Source of the DNA: Clostridia bacterium
Lineage (GTDB): Bacteria; Bacillota; Clostridia; Oscillospirales; CAG-272
Assembly: GCA_017428635.1 (NCBI GenBank)
Contig: JAFRQK010000020.1
Location: 34,351 to 98,350, forward strand
Length of the DNA stretch: 64,000 nucleotides
Reading direction: 5' to 3'
Shown here piece after piece: positions 14,723-23,247 of the stretch (position 1 is the first letter of the stretch; each line of letters opens with the position of its first letter). The position numbers were made by a program, and so were the translations under genes. The notes beneath the pieces were generated by a model. It had not been told where the DNA came from. It did no database searches and saw only the letters and a program-made list of their open reading frames with translations.

Positions 14723-15205
14723 TTATACCTCCTTATCCTCTCGCTGTCCGGAAGACTCCGGGTCTTCGGACGCCTTTGCCGATACGATGAGTTTTACGCC
14801 CTCGATCCTCTCGACGGTGACGGCCGTCCCCTCGGGGATCGTCTCGCCGGTCGCGGAGCGCGCGCTCCAGACCTGTCCGAGTATTTTCGCGAGGCCGGAA
14901 CCCTCGACGTTGTTGATCGTCTGAGTTACGACGGCTTCGCCGCCGACGAGCGCGTCGGCGTTCGTCTTGACCGTTTGCTTTGCAAACCGTCGCTTGACCA
15001 GAGGTCTGGTCAGCACCAGAAGGATCGCGCTCACCGCCACGAATACTATCACCTCGACCCAAACGGGAGCCCCGAAGAGCGAGACGATCAGAGAGACGAG
15101 CGCGCCTCCCGCAAACCAAATGGAGACGAGCTGCGGCGTCACGCCCTCGATCACAGCGAAGAATATCACGAGAGCGAGCCAGAAAAGAGACACTTTGTAA
15201 TCCAT
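14723..15205 (-). CDS. NfeD-like membrane protein with OB-fold
   Basis: This 160-aa protein has three or four hydrophobic segments in the first 70 residues (FWLALVIFFAVIEGV, SIWFAGGALVSLIVSLFG, VEVIVFVAVSAILLVL), then RPLVKRRF and a C-terminal OB-type domain (GGEAVVTQTINNVEGSGLAKILGQVWSARS). This is the short NfeD form without the protease domain, the standard operon partner of slipins. The ATG at 15205 is preceded by GGGGAGGTGA; a TTG one codon upstream is possible. Confidence 0.9.
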   Translation of the reverse strand: MDYKVSLFWLALVIFFAVIEGVTPQLVSIWFAGGALVSLIVSLFGAPVWVEVIVFVAVSAILLVLTRPLVKRRFAKQTVKTNADALVGGEAVVTQTINNVEGSGLAKILGQVWSARSATGETIPEGTAVTVERIEGVKLIVSAKASEDPESSGQREDKEV

Positions 15206-15237
15206 CAAATCACCTCCCCTGATTTTGGCTTTCGCAT

Positions 15238-15266
15238 ATTATAGATTATCCCGATTTTTTTGTCAA
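15238..15266 (-). promoter_or_regulatory. Consensus promoter for nfeD-slipin
   Basis: The reverse strand has TTGACA (15261-15266) and TATAAT (15238-15243), both perfect, 17 nt apart, about 30 nt upstream of the start codon. Confidence 0.88.
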
Positions 15267-15286
15267 TATCTTTTTTTTGAGAAAAA

Positions 15287-15312
15287 ATTCCCGCGCTGTC
15301 TCGCGCGGGAAT
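15287..15312 (-). terminator. Second terminator downstream of the SPOCS gene
   Basis: On the reverse strand ATTCCCGCGC-GAGACA-GCGCGGGAAT is followed by a T-run. It separates the SPOCS gene from the nfeD promoter. Confidence 0.75.
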
Positions 15313-15379
15313 CATAATATGTAACCCTTTTTTTCGCCGATCCCGAAAAAAATTTTTTTCGTTTTTCGCTCCGGGCGGC

Positions 15380-15412
15380 AAAAAAGCGGTCCCGGCGCCC
15401 TGCGGGGGCGCC
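15380..15412 (-). terminator. Terminator directly after the SPOCS gene
   Basis: GGCGCC arms (15394-15412) with a GC loop are followed on the reverse strand by GGGACCGC and six T, beginning three bases beyond the stop codon. Confidence 0.7.
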
Positions 15413-15414
15413 GT

Positions 15415-16959
15415 TCACCTTCCGTTGACGATCACCGCGGCGCCTTTCGGCAGAGGAGCGTCCGGATCGGACCCGCCCCGCAGTACCGTGACGTCGTCGG
15501 GGTCGGAACAAAACCGTCTCATCACGTCCCACGCCGTCGCGGTCCCGTCCGGGAAGAAGACGCGGACGGACGACCGCCTCGCGCGTACGGGCTCGTTCTC
15601 TTTCGTTCTTACCGTATCGACAGTCCCTATCCTGCCGGTCTCCGTGACCGCCGCCGAGACGGCTACCTCCGCCGTCACGTTCAGCCGCTCGCCGTCCGGT
15701 CTCGCGTCGGCGGAGATCACGGCGGCGTCCCACCGGACGGTCGGGTCGGCGCAGGCGCATCTGAGCGGATACTCGAACCGGAACGGGAAAGTGACGTCGA
15801 CCGGCTCCGCCTTCCCGTCGCCCGCGACCGCCGCTGTGACCGTACACTGACCGGACAGGATCAGCCGCCCGTCCGCGGTGACTTCCGAGCTGCCGCCGCC
15901 CGTGCGGGACGAGGTCGATATGACGAATCTCTCGCCGGCTCCCGGCATCCGCGCGGAGCCTGACGCCGTGACGGTCGATGCGACCGAACCGCAGAACCTC
16001 ACCGGGCGCGTCTCTTTCATAACGGTCTCGGAGACGTACTCCGCGGAATACGCGTCCGTCGCGGCGGTAGCCGACACGGTGTGCCAGAGTTCCGCGTCCA
16101 CGTCGTGCTCCGCCGTAAAGACGAACGCGCCTCCCGCCTCGCTCACGGTCACCGACGCGCAGCGGACGAACGCCGCGGCTCCCGGCTCTCCGTCTTCCGC
16201 CTCGGGCGGGGAGGCGGCGAGGGTTTCCTCAAACGGCGCTTTCGCCGTTACGGTCTTATATTCCCCGTCCGGCGTCAGCAGAAGACACGCGATCGCCGTC
16301 TCACCCCTGACCGCGACCGAATCGGGCGCGGCGGAGACGCCCGTGACGTACGAGACGCCCGAGCAGTTGACGATCTTCGGCTGCTCGCCGCCTTCCGCGG
16401 CGGGGGAGATCGGCAGATCGCCGCTCGTTTCTCCCGTCTTGCGGAAGAACTTCACCGACGAAGACGGAACGGAGCAAAGGCGGTACTCGACCGACGCGCC
16501 CGCCCCGTCCGGTTCGACGCGCGGGGTCAACCCCGAGGACTTCACCGAAAAGACCGTCGTCGTGAGTTTCGCCGAGAGGGAGAGCTTTCGCGGCGCGGTG
16601 GCGCGGCAGACGGGCGAGCCTGCGTCCGTTCTGACGAAATACGACTGCGCCGACCCGTCGCTCCCGTCCCCGACGGGGATCTTCACCGAGTAATCGACGT
16701 TTACGGGGTAAGATACGATCTCGCCTCCGTCGCCGGCGTACGTGACGGAACAGGCGAGCAGACCCGACGCCTCGAGCGAGGGCGGATCGTAAAAGCGGTT
16801 TCCGTCGAGAGCCGCCGCGGAAAAAGAGATGATCCTGCCGACGGGCGGCAGGTAATCGGGGAGGACCACCTCGTCCGTCACGTCGTGGGGAACGCGGACC
16901 GCGGCGTCCGCCTCCGACACCGCGCCAGACGGCGCTCCTCTTGTGATTTCCTTATCCAT
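15415..16959 (-). CDS. SPOCS/DUF3794 protein with C-terminal LysM-like segment
   Basis: This protein of about 514 aa has the repeated beta-rich SPOCS/DUF3794 pattern: LPDYLPPVGRIISFSA near the N-terminus, KIVNCSGVSYVTGVSAAPDSVAVRGE in the centre, then a second unit with RPVRFCGSVASTVT. It ends in VRVFFPDGTATAWDVMRRFCSDPDDVTVLRGG...LPKGAAVIVNG, which looks like a worn LysM domain. Clostridial proteins of this architecture are linked to spore envelope or cortex assembly. No signal peptide is seen. I place the start at ATG 16959, preceded by AAAGAGG, rather than at 16974. The gene is monocistronic and consistent with the sporulation genes elsewhere in the window. Confidence 0.75.
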   Translation of the reverse strand: MDKEITRGAPSGAVSEADAAVRVPHDVTDEVVLPDYLPPVGRIISFSAAALDGNRFYDPPSLEASGLLACSVTYAGDGGEIVSYPVNVDYSVKIPVGDGSDGSAQSYFVRTDAGSPVCRATAPRKLSLSAKLTTTVFSVKSSGLTPRVEPDGAGASVEYRLCSVPSSSVKFFRKTGETSGDLPISPAAEGGEQPKIVNCSGVSYVTGVSAAPDSVAVRGETAIACLLLTPDGEYKTVTAKAPFEETLAASPPEAEDGEPGAAAFVRCASVTVSEAGGAFVFTAEHDVDAELWHTVSATAATDAYSAEYVSETVMKETRPVRFCGSVASTVTASGSARMPGAGERFVISTSSRTGGGSSEVTADGRLILSGQCTVTAAVAGDGKAEPVDVTFPFRFEYPLRCACADPTVRWDAAVISADARPDGERLNVTAEVAVSAAVTETGRIGTVDTVRTKENEPVRARRSSVRVFFPDGTATAWDVMRRFCSDPDDVTVLRGGSDPDAPLPKGAAVIVNGR

Positions 16960-17056
16960 AAATGCCTCTTTCATTCGCTTCCGCGCCGCGGAAGCGGGTC
17001 GTTTTCGGAATAATGATATTCGGGAAATACGCGCGGTATGACTTCCGCCGCCCCAC

Positions 17057-17085
17057 TTGAAAAAAAGCGTACAATATGATAGAAT
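17057..17085 (+). promoter_or_regulatory. Promoter for the PH-domain/holA operon
   Basis: TTGAAA (17057-17062) and TAGAAT (17080-17085) are separated by 17 nt, about 39 nt before the start codon. Confidence 0.7.
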
Positions 17086-17123
17086 ATAAAAGTAAAAAGA
17101 AAACGAAAAAACGGAGGCGTGAT

Positions 17124-17540
17124 ATGGCGTTCAAAGGGATCGATTATAAATGGAAGGACCGCAAAAGGCACCTCGGCATGCCCCTCAGTTTCACGAGGTA
17201 CGCCCTTTCCGAGGACAGACTGTTCCTCGAGACCGGGTTTTTCAATATAAAGGACGAAGAGGTCGTCCTTTACCGCATACGCGACATAAGCATGAAAAGG
17301 ACGCTCTGGCAGAGGATATTCGGCGTCGGCACGGTCACCGTCGTCTCGTCGGACAAGACCTCCCCGAAGATCGAACTTAAAAACGTCAAAAAGCCGAGAG
17401 ACGTCAAGGAGATGCTCCACAAGTTCGTCGAGGAGATGAAGATCAACCGCAAGATCAGGATCGGCGAGTACTCGACGGTCAGTCTGGACGACGACGATCT
17501 CGACGACGACGTCGACGATGATAACGATCCAAACAACTAA
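17124..17540 (+). CDS. PH-domain protein (bPH2/YdbS-like), cytoplasmic
   Basis: This 138-aa protein begins MAFKGIDYKWKDRKRHLGMPLSFTRYALSEDRLFLETGFFNIKDEEVVLYRIRDISMKRTLWQRIFGVGTVTVVSSD, the standard bacterial PH pattern in which 'Y.L....L....G' is followed by 'I.D....R....R..GVGTV'. It ends in an Asp-rich tail. Unlike YdbS and YdbT it has no membrane segment. The start is the ATG after GGAGGCG; an upstream lysine-rich extension has no ribosome site. The role is unknown. It is followed 60 nt later by holA. Confidence 0.8.
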   Translation: MAFKGIDYKWKDRKRHLGMPLSFTRYALSEDRLFLETGFFNIKDEEVVLYRIRDISMKRTLWQRIFGVGTVTVVSSDKTSPKIELKNVKKPRDVKEMLHKFVEEMKINRKIRIGEYSTVSLDDDDLDDDVDDDNDPNN

Positions 17541-17600
17541 AGGATTTCCGGGGGCGTTCTGCGACGCCCCTTAAGATTTTGAAAGAAGGGAGGCGGGAAG

Positions 17601-18713
17601 ATGAGCGAAGAAAACAAAGCGGCGAAAAAGCCGAAGCCGCAGGCGGAGTTTTTGAGCGAGACGCAGATCAGAGCGGCGGTCAAGGATCCGTCGGGCGGGT
17701 ATTTCTTCTTCGGCGAAGAGGATTATCTCAAACGTCACTACGTCGAACAGATGCGCCGCGCCGCGCTCGCCGACTCGCCGATACCGGAGATGAACGAGAC
17801 CGCTCTGGACGAGGATTCGTACTCCCCGGAGACGCTCTCCGAGGCGATAGCGGCGTTCCCGCTGATGGGCTCTCGCCGTTTCGTGTCGCTCAGGCTGCCG
17901 GCTCTTCCCGAAAAAAAGGAGGGAGAACTCGACCGGCTGATCGAAGCCGTATCTCATCTTTCGGATTACCCCGAGACCGTTTTCGTTTTGTTCGTTCCCT
18001 CGAACTGGACGGACGGCGTGAAGTCGGGCAAGCCGACGGCGCAGTCCGCGCGGTTCTGCCCGCCGCTGAAACTCGCCTACGTTCCGCTTCTCGGCGAATC
18101 GAGGCTGATCTCGTGGCTCGGACGGCACGTGAAAGAGCACGGTATCGGTGCGGACCCCGCCGCTCTGCGCGAGATGATCCGCCTCTGCGGGCGCGAGATG
18201 TACCGCCTCTCGTCCGAGATCGAAAAAGCGTGTATCCTCGCGAAGTGCCGCGGCGAGACGGTCCTCTCGGTCGGCACGGTCAGGGAATCCGCCGTTCTCT
18301 CGCCCGAAGAGGGCGCGTTCGATCTCACGAACGCGTTTTTGAGAGGGGACAGAAAGACGGCGCTCGAGTGCCTCGGCAGAGCGATAAAACGCGCCGAACC
18401 TCCGATGAAGCTCCTCGCCGGTATCTCCGGCGTTATCACCGATCTGTGCGCGGTGTCCCAGATGGCGAAAGAGGGAGCCGCGTACCCCGAGATCGCAAAA
18501 AGACTCAAACTGAACGAATATCGTACGAAACTGTACGTCGGCGCGGCGAGAGGCGTCCCGCAGGAAAGGCTGATCCGCGCTCTCTCCCTTTGCGCCGAGA
18601 CGGACAAACGGCTGAAAACGAGTTCGGCGAGCGGTTACGCGCCGCTCGAGATGCTCGTCTGCGCGGCTTCCGCGGCCGCCCTGAAAGAGGGAGGCGGGCA
18701 GTGGAGAAGATAG
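17601..18713 (+). CDS. holA: DNA polymerase III subunit delta
   Basis: This 370-aa protein fits HolA in length and layout. The N-terminal P-loop-like region is degenerate (FFFGEEDYLKRHYVEQM), followed by ETLSEAIAAFPLMGSRRFVSLRLP, then AWLGRHVKEHG-like lid residues (SRLISWLGRHVKEHGIGADPAALREMIRLCGREMYRLSSEIEKA). The C-terminal helical collar domain includes AFDLTNAFLRGDRKTALECL and RLKLNEYRTKLYV. Delta opens the beta clamp during clamp loading. The ATG at 17601 follows GGGAGGCGGG. The 3' end overlaps the toprim gene by 13 nt. Confidence 0.9.
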   Translation: MSEENKAAKKPKPQAEFLSETQIRAAVKDPSGGYFFFGEEDYLKRHYVEQMRRAALADSPIPEMNETALDEDSYSPETLSEAIAAFPLMGSRRFVSLRLPALPEKKEGELDRLIEAVSHLSDYPETVFVLFVPSNWTDGVKSGKPTAQSARFCPPLKLAYVPLLGESRLISWLGRHVKEHGIGADPAALREMIRLCGREMYRLSSEIEKACILAKCRGETVLSVGTVRESAVLSPEEGAFDLTNAFLRGDRKTALECLGRAIKRAEPPMKLLAGISGVITDLCAVSQMAKEGAAYPEIAKRLKLNEYRTKLYVGAARGVPQERLIRALSLCAETDKRLKTSSASGYAPLEMLVCAASAAALKEGGGQWRR

Positions 18714-19312
18714 CGCTCGCCGTCCCCGTCATCGTCGAGGGAAGGTACGATAAGGCGGCGGTCTGCTCCGTCGTCGACGCGGCGGTCATCACGACCGACG
18801 GGTTCGCCGTCTTCCGGAATTCGGAAAAGCGCGCGCTGATAAAGCGGGTTTCGGAGCGCGGTGTCGTCGTGCTCTGCGACAGCGACAAAGCGGGCGGAGT
18901 GATCCGCTCGTTTCTCAACGGAGTGGTCGACAAAGAGAAGATATACCCGGTCTACGCGCCGCGCGTTTTCGGCAAGGAAAAAAGGAAGAGGTCGCCGTCG
19001 AAAGAGGGGATCCTCGGCGTCGAGGGCGTCGGCTCCGCCGCTCTGCGGGAGATCTTCGAGACGCTCGTCAGCCGGAACCCGCATCTTCTGAAAGAGGGCG
19101 GCAAGGCGCAGCCGCGCGAGGAGGTCGTAAAAGGCGACTTTTACGAGGACGGGTTCAGCGGCAAAGACGGCGCGGCGGAAGCGCGCGACCGCCTCGCCGC
19201 GTATTTCGGTCTGCCGCCCGGGATGACGTCCGGCGCGCTCCTCTCGGCGATAAACGTGATCGCCGACAGAGCCGAGTACAAAAAAGCGGTAAAAATAATA
19301 AAAAACGGATGA
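18701..19312 (+). CDS. Toprim/DUF4093 protein, RNase M5-like
   Basis: This protein of about 203 aa starts at GTG 18701, inside the end of holA, with GGGAGG upstream. The toprim motifs are visible: PVIVEGRYDK with the catalytic Glu (residues 9-18), and LCDSDKAGG for the DxD metal site. YGKEKRKR-type sequence and PSKEGILGVEGVG follow, then a C-terminal DUF4093 region. Relatives are usually called ribonuclease M5 (5S rRNA maturation), though this subfamily has not been shown to do that. Overlap with holA implies translational coupling. Confidence 0.8.
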   Translation: MEKIALAVPVIVEGRYDKAAVCSVVDAAVITTDGFAVFRNSEKRALIKRVSERGVVVLCDSDKAGGVIRSFLNGVVDKEKIYPVYAPRVFGKEKRKRSPSKEGILGVEGVGSAALREIFETLVSRNPHLLKEGGKAQPREEVVKGDFYEDGFSGKDGAAEARDRLAAYFGLPPGMTSGALLSAINVIADRAEYKKAVKIIKNG

Positions 19313-19332
19313 AAAACGTTCGTTTTGCCCGA

Positions 19333-19391
19333 TTTGTGCAAAATGTATATGGGTAGAAAATTCGGGCCGAAAAATATACATCATGCACAAA
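19333..19391. repeat. Long inverted repeat after the toprim gene
   Basis: TTTGTGCA-AA-ATGTATAT (19333-19350) is complementary to ATATACAT-CA-TGCACAAA (19374-19391), with a 23-nt centre. The next bases form GGCGGGCCG-TTTTTT. The element may be the terminator of the holA operon, or an operator region of the following operon, which starts 350 nt away. Confidence 0.6.
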
Positions 19392-19712
19392 ACGGCGGGC
19401 CGTTTTTTGTGCGTATGACACTAAACGCTCCGCGGCGGAAAAACCGTCGCGGGGCTTCGCTTTTTCGGGCGGCAAAACTTTGTCTCCCGGCGTGTCAAAA
19501 ACGCCCGAATTCCCTGTAAAATAAGGGAAAGACGGCGATCGGAAAACGGTCGGGAAAAGGCGCTTTTTCCCGCCGCCCGAACGGGCGCGCCCGACCGTCT
19601 GTCCGAAAGCGTGAAAAAGAGCGGCGCGAAAGAGGGGCCGAAATTGGAACAAATTGTGTACGCGAAGGCGCCGTTTTCCCATACGCCGCGCGGGATCGCG
19701 CCGTTTTCTCGC

Positions 19713-19741
19713 TTGACTTCGCGCGCGTTATATGTTAATAT
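19713..19741 (+). promoter_or_regulatory. Promoter of the 12-kb glycan-transport operon
   Basis: TTGACT (19713-19718) and TAATAT (19736-19741) are 17 nt apart. The leader to the first start codon is about 245 nt and GC-rich, with a hairpin near 19930 (TTTCCGGCG-TG-CGCCGGAGA). The rest of the 19313-19991 gap holds no gene that I can support. Confidence 0.75.
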
Positions 19742-19991
19742 GTAGATACATTCCCGGGGCGCGCCGCGAGATCGCGGACAGCGGACCGGGGATTCGCGCC
19801 GTTTAAGGGCGTTCGGACGGGACCGAAATAATGCGGAGATCGCCGGAGAGTCGGCTTACCCTCATCATCCGCGGGACGCGGCCTACCGACTGCCCGGCGC
19901 GGACATTTCGTACTTTTTTCAACGGTTTCCGGCGTGCGCCGGAGACCGGAATCAACATCAGCCGGCGGATGCCGGCAGAACGGAGAGTGCC

Positions 19992-22900
19992 ATGACAAAA
20001 AAGAGTTGCCGCAGGATAATTTCGGCTTTCCTTGCGGCGGTGACGGCGGCGGGTATTTTGTCCCTGCCCGGCTTTGCGGCGGATAAATCCGTCGCGGAAG
20101 AGGAGCGGGAAAGAGTAAGTCAGTCGATATTGGACGTAATAACGGCTATCTCTTACGACAAGTACGACGACCTTCACAAAGACGCGCCGGCGGCGACGAA
20201 GACCGTCACCGTAAACGCGGCGGACGCCGTCATAGCCGACAAGACGACCGCGGAGGTCGCCGAGGAAACTCACCTGGGACGGCGCGCGCTGCGCACGTCG
20301 GATTCCGGAAAGGTGACGCTCGGGATCGACGTTCCCGAAACAGGACGGTATGTCCTCAAAATCGACTACTGTACCGTGTCGGACAAGATAAACGCCGTCG
20401 AGAGACTCCTTTACATAAACGACAAGATCGTGTTCTCCGAGGCGCGTCTGATCCAGTTGAAAAAGATCTGGAAATACGAATACGTCGAGCAGGAAGACGG
20501 CACGATGCGCTTCAAGGTCGACGGTTCGGGCAACGAGCTTCGGCCCGCGCTGAAGCCGGATCACGTCTGGCAGCAGTACGTGTGCATCGACAGGGACGGT
20601 CTGCATTCCGAACCCTTCGAGATCTATTTTGAAGCGGGGCTGAACGAACTGACCCTGCAGGCGGAGAGAGAAGAGGCGTATTTCGCCGATATCACTCTCT
20701 GCCCTGCCGAGACGGTTCCGACGTACGACGAGGTTGCGGCGGAGTATGAGCGCCGTGGTTACGCGGCGGGCTCCGACGTCATCAAGATACAGGCTGAGGA
20801 ACCGAGCGCCGTTTCCGATTCGACGCTCTTCCCGAACAACAACAGAACATCCGCGATCACCGAGCCCCAGCACGCGACGAAATATCTTCTCAACGCGATC
20901 GGCGACGCGTCGCGCGGCTATGCGAACGGGCAGTGGACGGAATACACGTTCAACATCGAGACCGCGGGTCTTTATACCGTCGTTCTGAGATACAAGCAGT
21001 CTTTCTCCTCGGGCGTTTTCGTCTCGAGAAAGATTCTTATCGATGGCGAACTCCCGTTCCAAGAAGCTGCCAATATCCGGTGCTATTCCGGCAACAACTG
21101 GAATGTGACCGAGGTTAAGGCGGAGAAAAAGAAAGAGGGTTCCGACGAGGTCGAGGAAGTTACCCTTCAGTTTTACCTTGACCGCGGCGAGCACACCGTC
21201 CGTATCGAGACGACGCTCGGAGAAATGGCGGATATCATCAGGCGCGTTGCGAACGTTCAGTCGAGCGTCAACGCGGACTACCTGCAGATCCTTCGCCTCA
21301 CCGGAGCGAACCCGGACGAGTACCGTGATTACGGTTTCAAGCGCGTCATGCCTGAGACGATCAAAGATCTGTACGCTCAGTCGAAGGTACTCAACCAGTG
21401 CATCGAAGAACTGAGCAAATTCAGTAAGAGCCGTTCGGAAATGACGGCGCTTCTCGAGCAGGCTGCGATCGTCATGGAAAAGATGGGAACCGACGAGGAC
21501 GAGATCGCCAAGAACCTCTCCGACCTCAAAACCCAGCTCGGTACGGTCGGTACGTGGGTAATCAGCGCGAAGGACCAGCCGCTCCAGCTCGACTATATCA
21601 TCATCCAGCCCGCCGGGGAGAAACTCCCTCAGACCGAGGCGAACTTCTTCCAGGCGGTGGGTTATGAATTCGGCCAGTTTTTCGGCTCTTTCTTCACCGA
21701 TTACGGCGCGATGGGCGTCGAGGACCTCTCGGCTGACACGTCTTCCACTCTCGAGGCGTGGACCGCGAAGGGCCGCGACCAGGCGCAGATAATCAGAACG
21801 GAAATCAACAATAAATTCGCTCCGACGACGGGAACGGCGGTCAACCTGAAACTCGTCGCCGGAGACGCGCTCCTTCCTGCGATCCTCGCGGGCATCGGCC
21901 CCGACGTCGCGCTCGAAGGTATGGCGGGACAAACGAACACCGGCGCGTCGGGCGATATCATGGACTACGCGCTCCGCGGAGCGCTCATCCCGATCTATAA
22001 CGAAGAAACGGGAGAGGGATTCTCCGACTTCAAGGAGGTCGAGAAGAGATTCTCGCCCAGCGCGTTCATAAACCTCAACCTCTACGGCACGATCTACGGA
22101 CTGCCCGTCGGGCAGGAATGGGATATGCTCTTCTACCGTTCCGACGTCCTCGCGGCGCTTGATCTCACCTTGCCGGAGACGTGGGACGATCTGCTCGCCA
22201 TGATCCCGGTCCTCAAATTCAACAACATGGACATGGGTATCGCTCCGGGCGACAGTCTGCTCGCCACGCTGACGTTCCAGAGAGGCTCGACGATCTGGGC
22301 GGACAACGGGATGAGGATCAACTTCGACTCCAACGCCTGCCTCGAGGCGTTCGACATGATGGCGAGTTTGTACACCCGGTACGGTCTGCCGATCGCATAC
22401 GACGGCGCGAACAGGTTCAGGACCGGTGAGATGCCTGTCCTGCTTGGCGGTTACGCCGCGACGTACAACTCCATCGTGGTCTATGCGACGGAACTTTCGG
22501 GCCTCTGGGATTTCGCACCGATCCCCGGAACGAGACAGGCGGACGGTACGGTAAACCGCACCGCCAACACGAGCGGCGACCCTGTGACGATTCCGAAGGA
22601 CTGCCGCGACACGGAAAAAGCGTGGGAATTCATGAAGTGGTACACGGATAAAGACTTCCAGTCGTCCTACGCGAACGAATTGATCGCCTTGATGGGCGAG
22701 GCCGCCAAGTACGCGACCGCGAATCTTGCGGCGCTCGAGGAGATGAACTGGACGCAGCACGAATACGAACAGCTCAAGATCCAGTCTCAGTCGCTCAGCG
22801 GATACCAGTCTTACCCCGGCAAATACTTCATCAAGCGTTACGTTTCCTTCTCGGTAAACAACGTTTACAACCAGAAAGCGGATCCGATCGAGACGATCCT

Positions 22901-23213
22901 CGGATACGTTCCGACGATAAACAAGGAGATCACCAGAAAGAGGACCGAGTTCGGTCTTGAAACGGTCGATCCCGGTCAGACGCTCGGGACGAAGCGGCTC
23001 GACGAGGCGAAAGAGCTCCTCGACGAGGTACCCGAATCCGAGAGATCGAAGTACGAACCGCTCTTCAACTCGTTCGAGACCGCTTACGCGAAACGCGACG
23101 CCGGACTGATACGCAGCTCGGCTGACGCCTTCGAAGCGGCGGACTCCGGACTGTTCGGCGAGGCGGTCGTCAAACTCAACGAGGCGGCGGACGCCTTCGA
23201 CACTTATGATTGA
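19992..23213 (+). CDS. Giant solute-binding protein with carbohydrate-binding-like domains
   Basis: This 1073-aa exported protein has a signal peptide (1 to about 30, cleavage near GFAA) but no lipobox Cys. Residues about 60-230 form one beta-rich module (ETGRYVLKIDYCT...). Residues about 260-420 resemble CBM6/35 (IKIQAEEPSAV, GQWTEYTFNIETAGLYTVVLRYKQ, LDRGEHTVRIET). From about 590 onwards comes a family-1 sugar-binding lobe pair: GPDVALEGM, SPSAFINLNLYGTIYGLPVGQEWDMLFYRSDVL, LPETWDDLL, GEMPVLLGGYAATYN, KAWEFMKWYTD. It should capture an oligosaccharide for the permeases encoded next. Typical binding proteins are 400-550 aa, so the N-terminal half is extra. The ATG follows GGAGAG. Confidence 0.88.
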   Translation: MTKKSCRRIISAFLAAVTAAGILSLPGFAADKSVAEEERERVSQSILDVITAISYDKYDDLHKDAPAATKTVTVNAADAVIADKTTAEVAEETHLGRRALRTSDSGKVTLGIDVPETGRYVLKIDYCTVSDKINAVERLLYINDKIVFSEARLIQLKKIWKYEYVEQEDGTMRFKVDGSGNELRPALKPDHVWQQYVCIDRDGLHSEPFEIYFEAGLNELTLQAEREEAYFADITLCPAETVPTYDEVAAEYERRGYAAGSDVIKIQAEEPSAVSDSTLFPNNNRTSAITEPQHATKYLLNAIGDASRGYANGQWTEYTFNIETAGLYTVVLRYKQSFSSGVFVSRKILIDGELPFQEAANIRCYSGNNWNVTEVKAEKKKEGSDEVEEVTLQFYLDRGEHTVRIETTLGEMADIIRRVANVQSSVNADYLQILRLTGANPDEYRDYGFKRVMPETIKDLYAQSKVLNQCIEELSKFSKSRSEMTALLEQAAIVMEKMGTDEDEIAKNLSDLKTQLGTVGTWVISAKDQPLQLDYIIIQPAGEKLPQTEANFFQAVGYEFGQFFGSFFTDYGAMGVEDLSADTSSTLEAWTAKGRDQAQIIRTEINNKFAPTTGTAVNLKLVAGDALLPAILAGIGPDVALEGMAGQTNTGASGDIMDYALRGALIPIYNEETGEGFSDFKEVEKRFSPSAFINLNLYGTIYGLPVGQEWDMLFYRSDVLAALDLTLPETWDDLLAMIPVLKFNNMDMGIAPGDSLLATLTFQRGSTIWADNGMRINFDSNACLEAFDMMASLYTRYGLPIAYDGANRFRTGEMPVLLGGYAATYNSIVVYATELSGLWDFAPIPGTRQADGTVNRTANTSGDPVTIPKDCRDTEKAWEFMKWYTDKDFQSSYANELIALMGEAAKYATANLAALEEMNWTQHEYEQLKIQSQSLSGYQSYPGKYFIKRYVSFSVNNVYNQKADPIETILGYVPTINKEITRKRTEFGLETVDPGQTLGTKRLDEAKELLDEVPESERSKYEPLFNSFETAYAKRDAGLIRSSADAFEAADSGLFGEAVVKLNEAADAFDTYD

Positions 23214-23247
23214 GCCCGCGCGGTCACATCAGGAGAGGAGATAGTAT

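Noticed and set aside
17579-18700. N-terminal two thirds of a long plus-strand frame that ends in the toprim protein
   Set aside because: This part overlaps holA in another frame and is Arg-rich without motifs. Only the part from GTG 18701 has toprim/DUF4093 sequence.
19803-22760. A 985-aa open frame on the minus strand
   Set aside because: It is antisense to the solute-binding protein and its promoter. It has Arg/Val/Asp-rich low-information sequence with no signal, motif or ribosome site.
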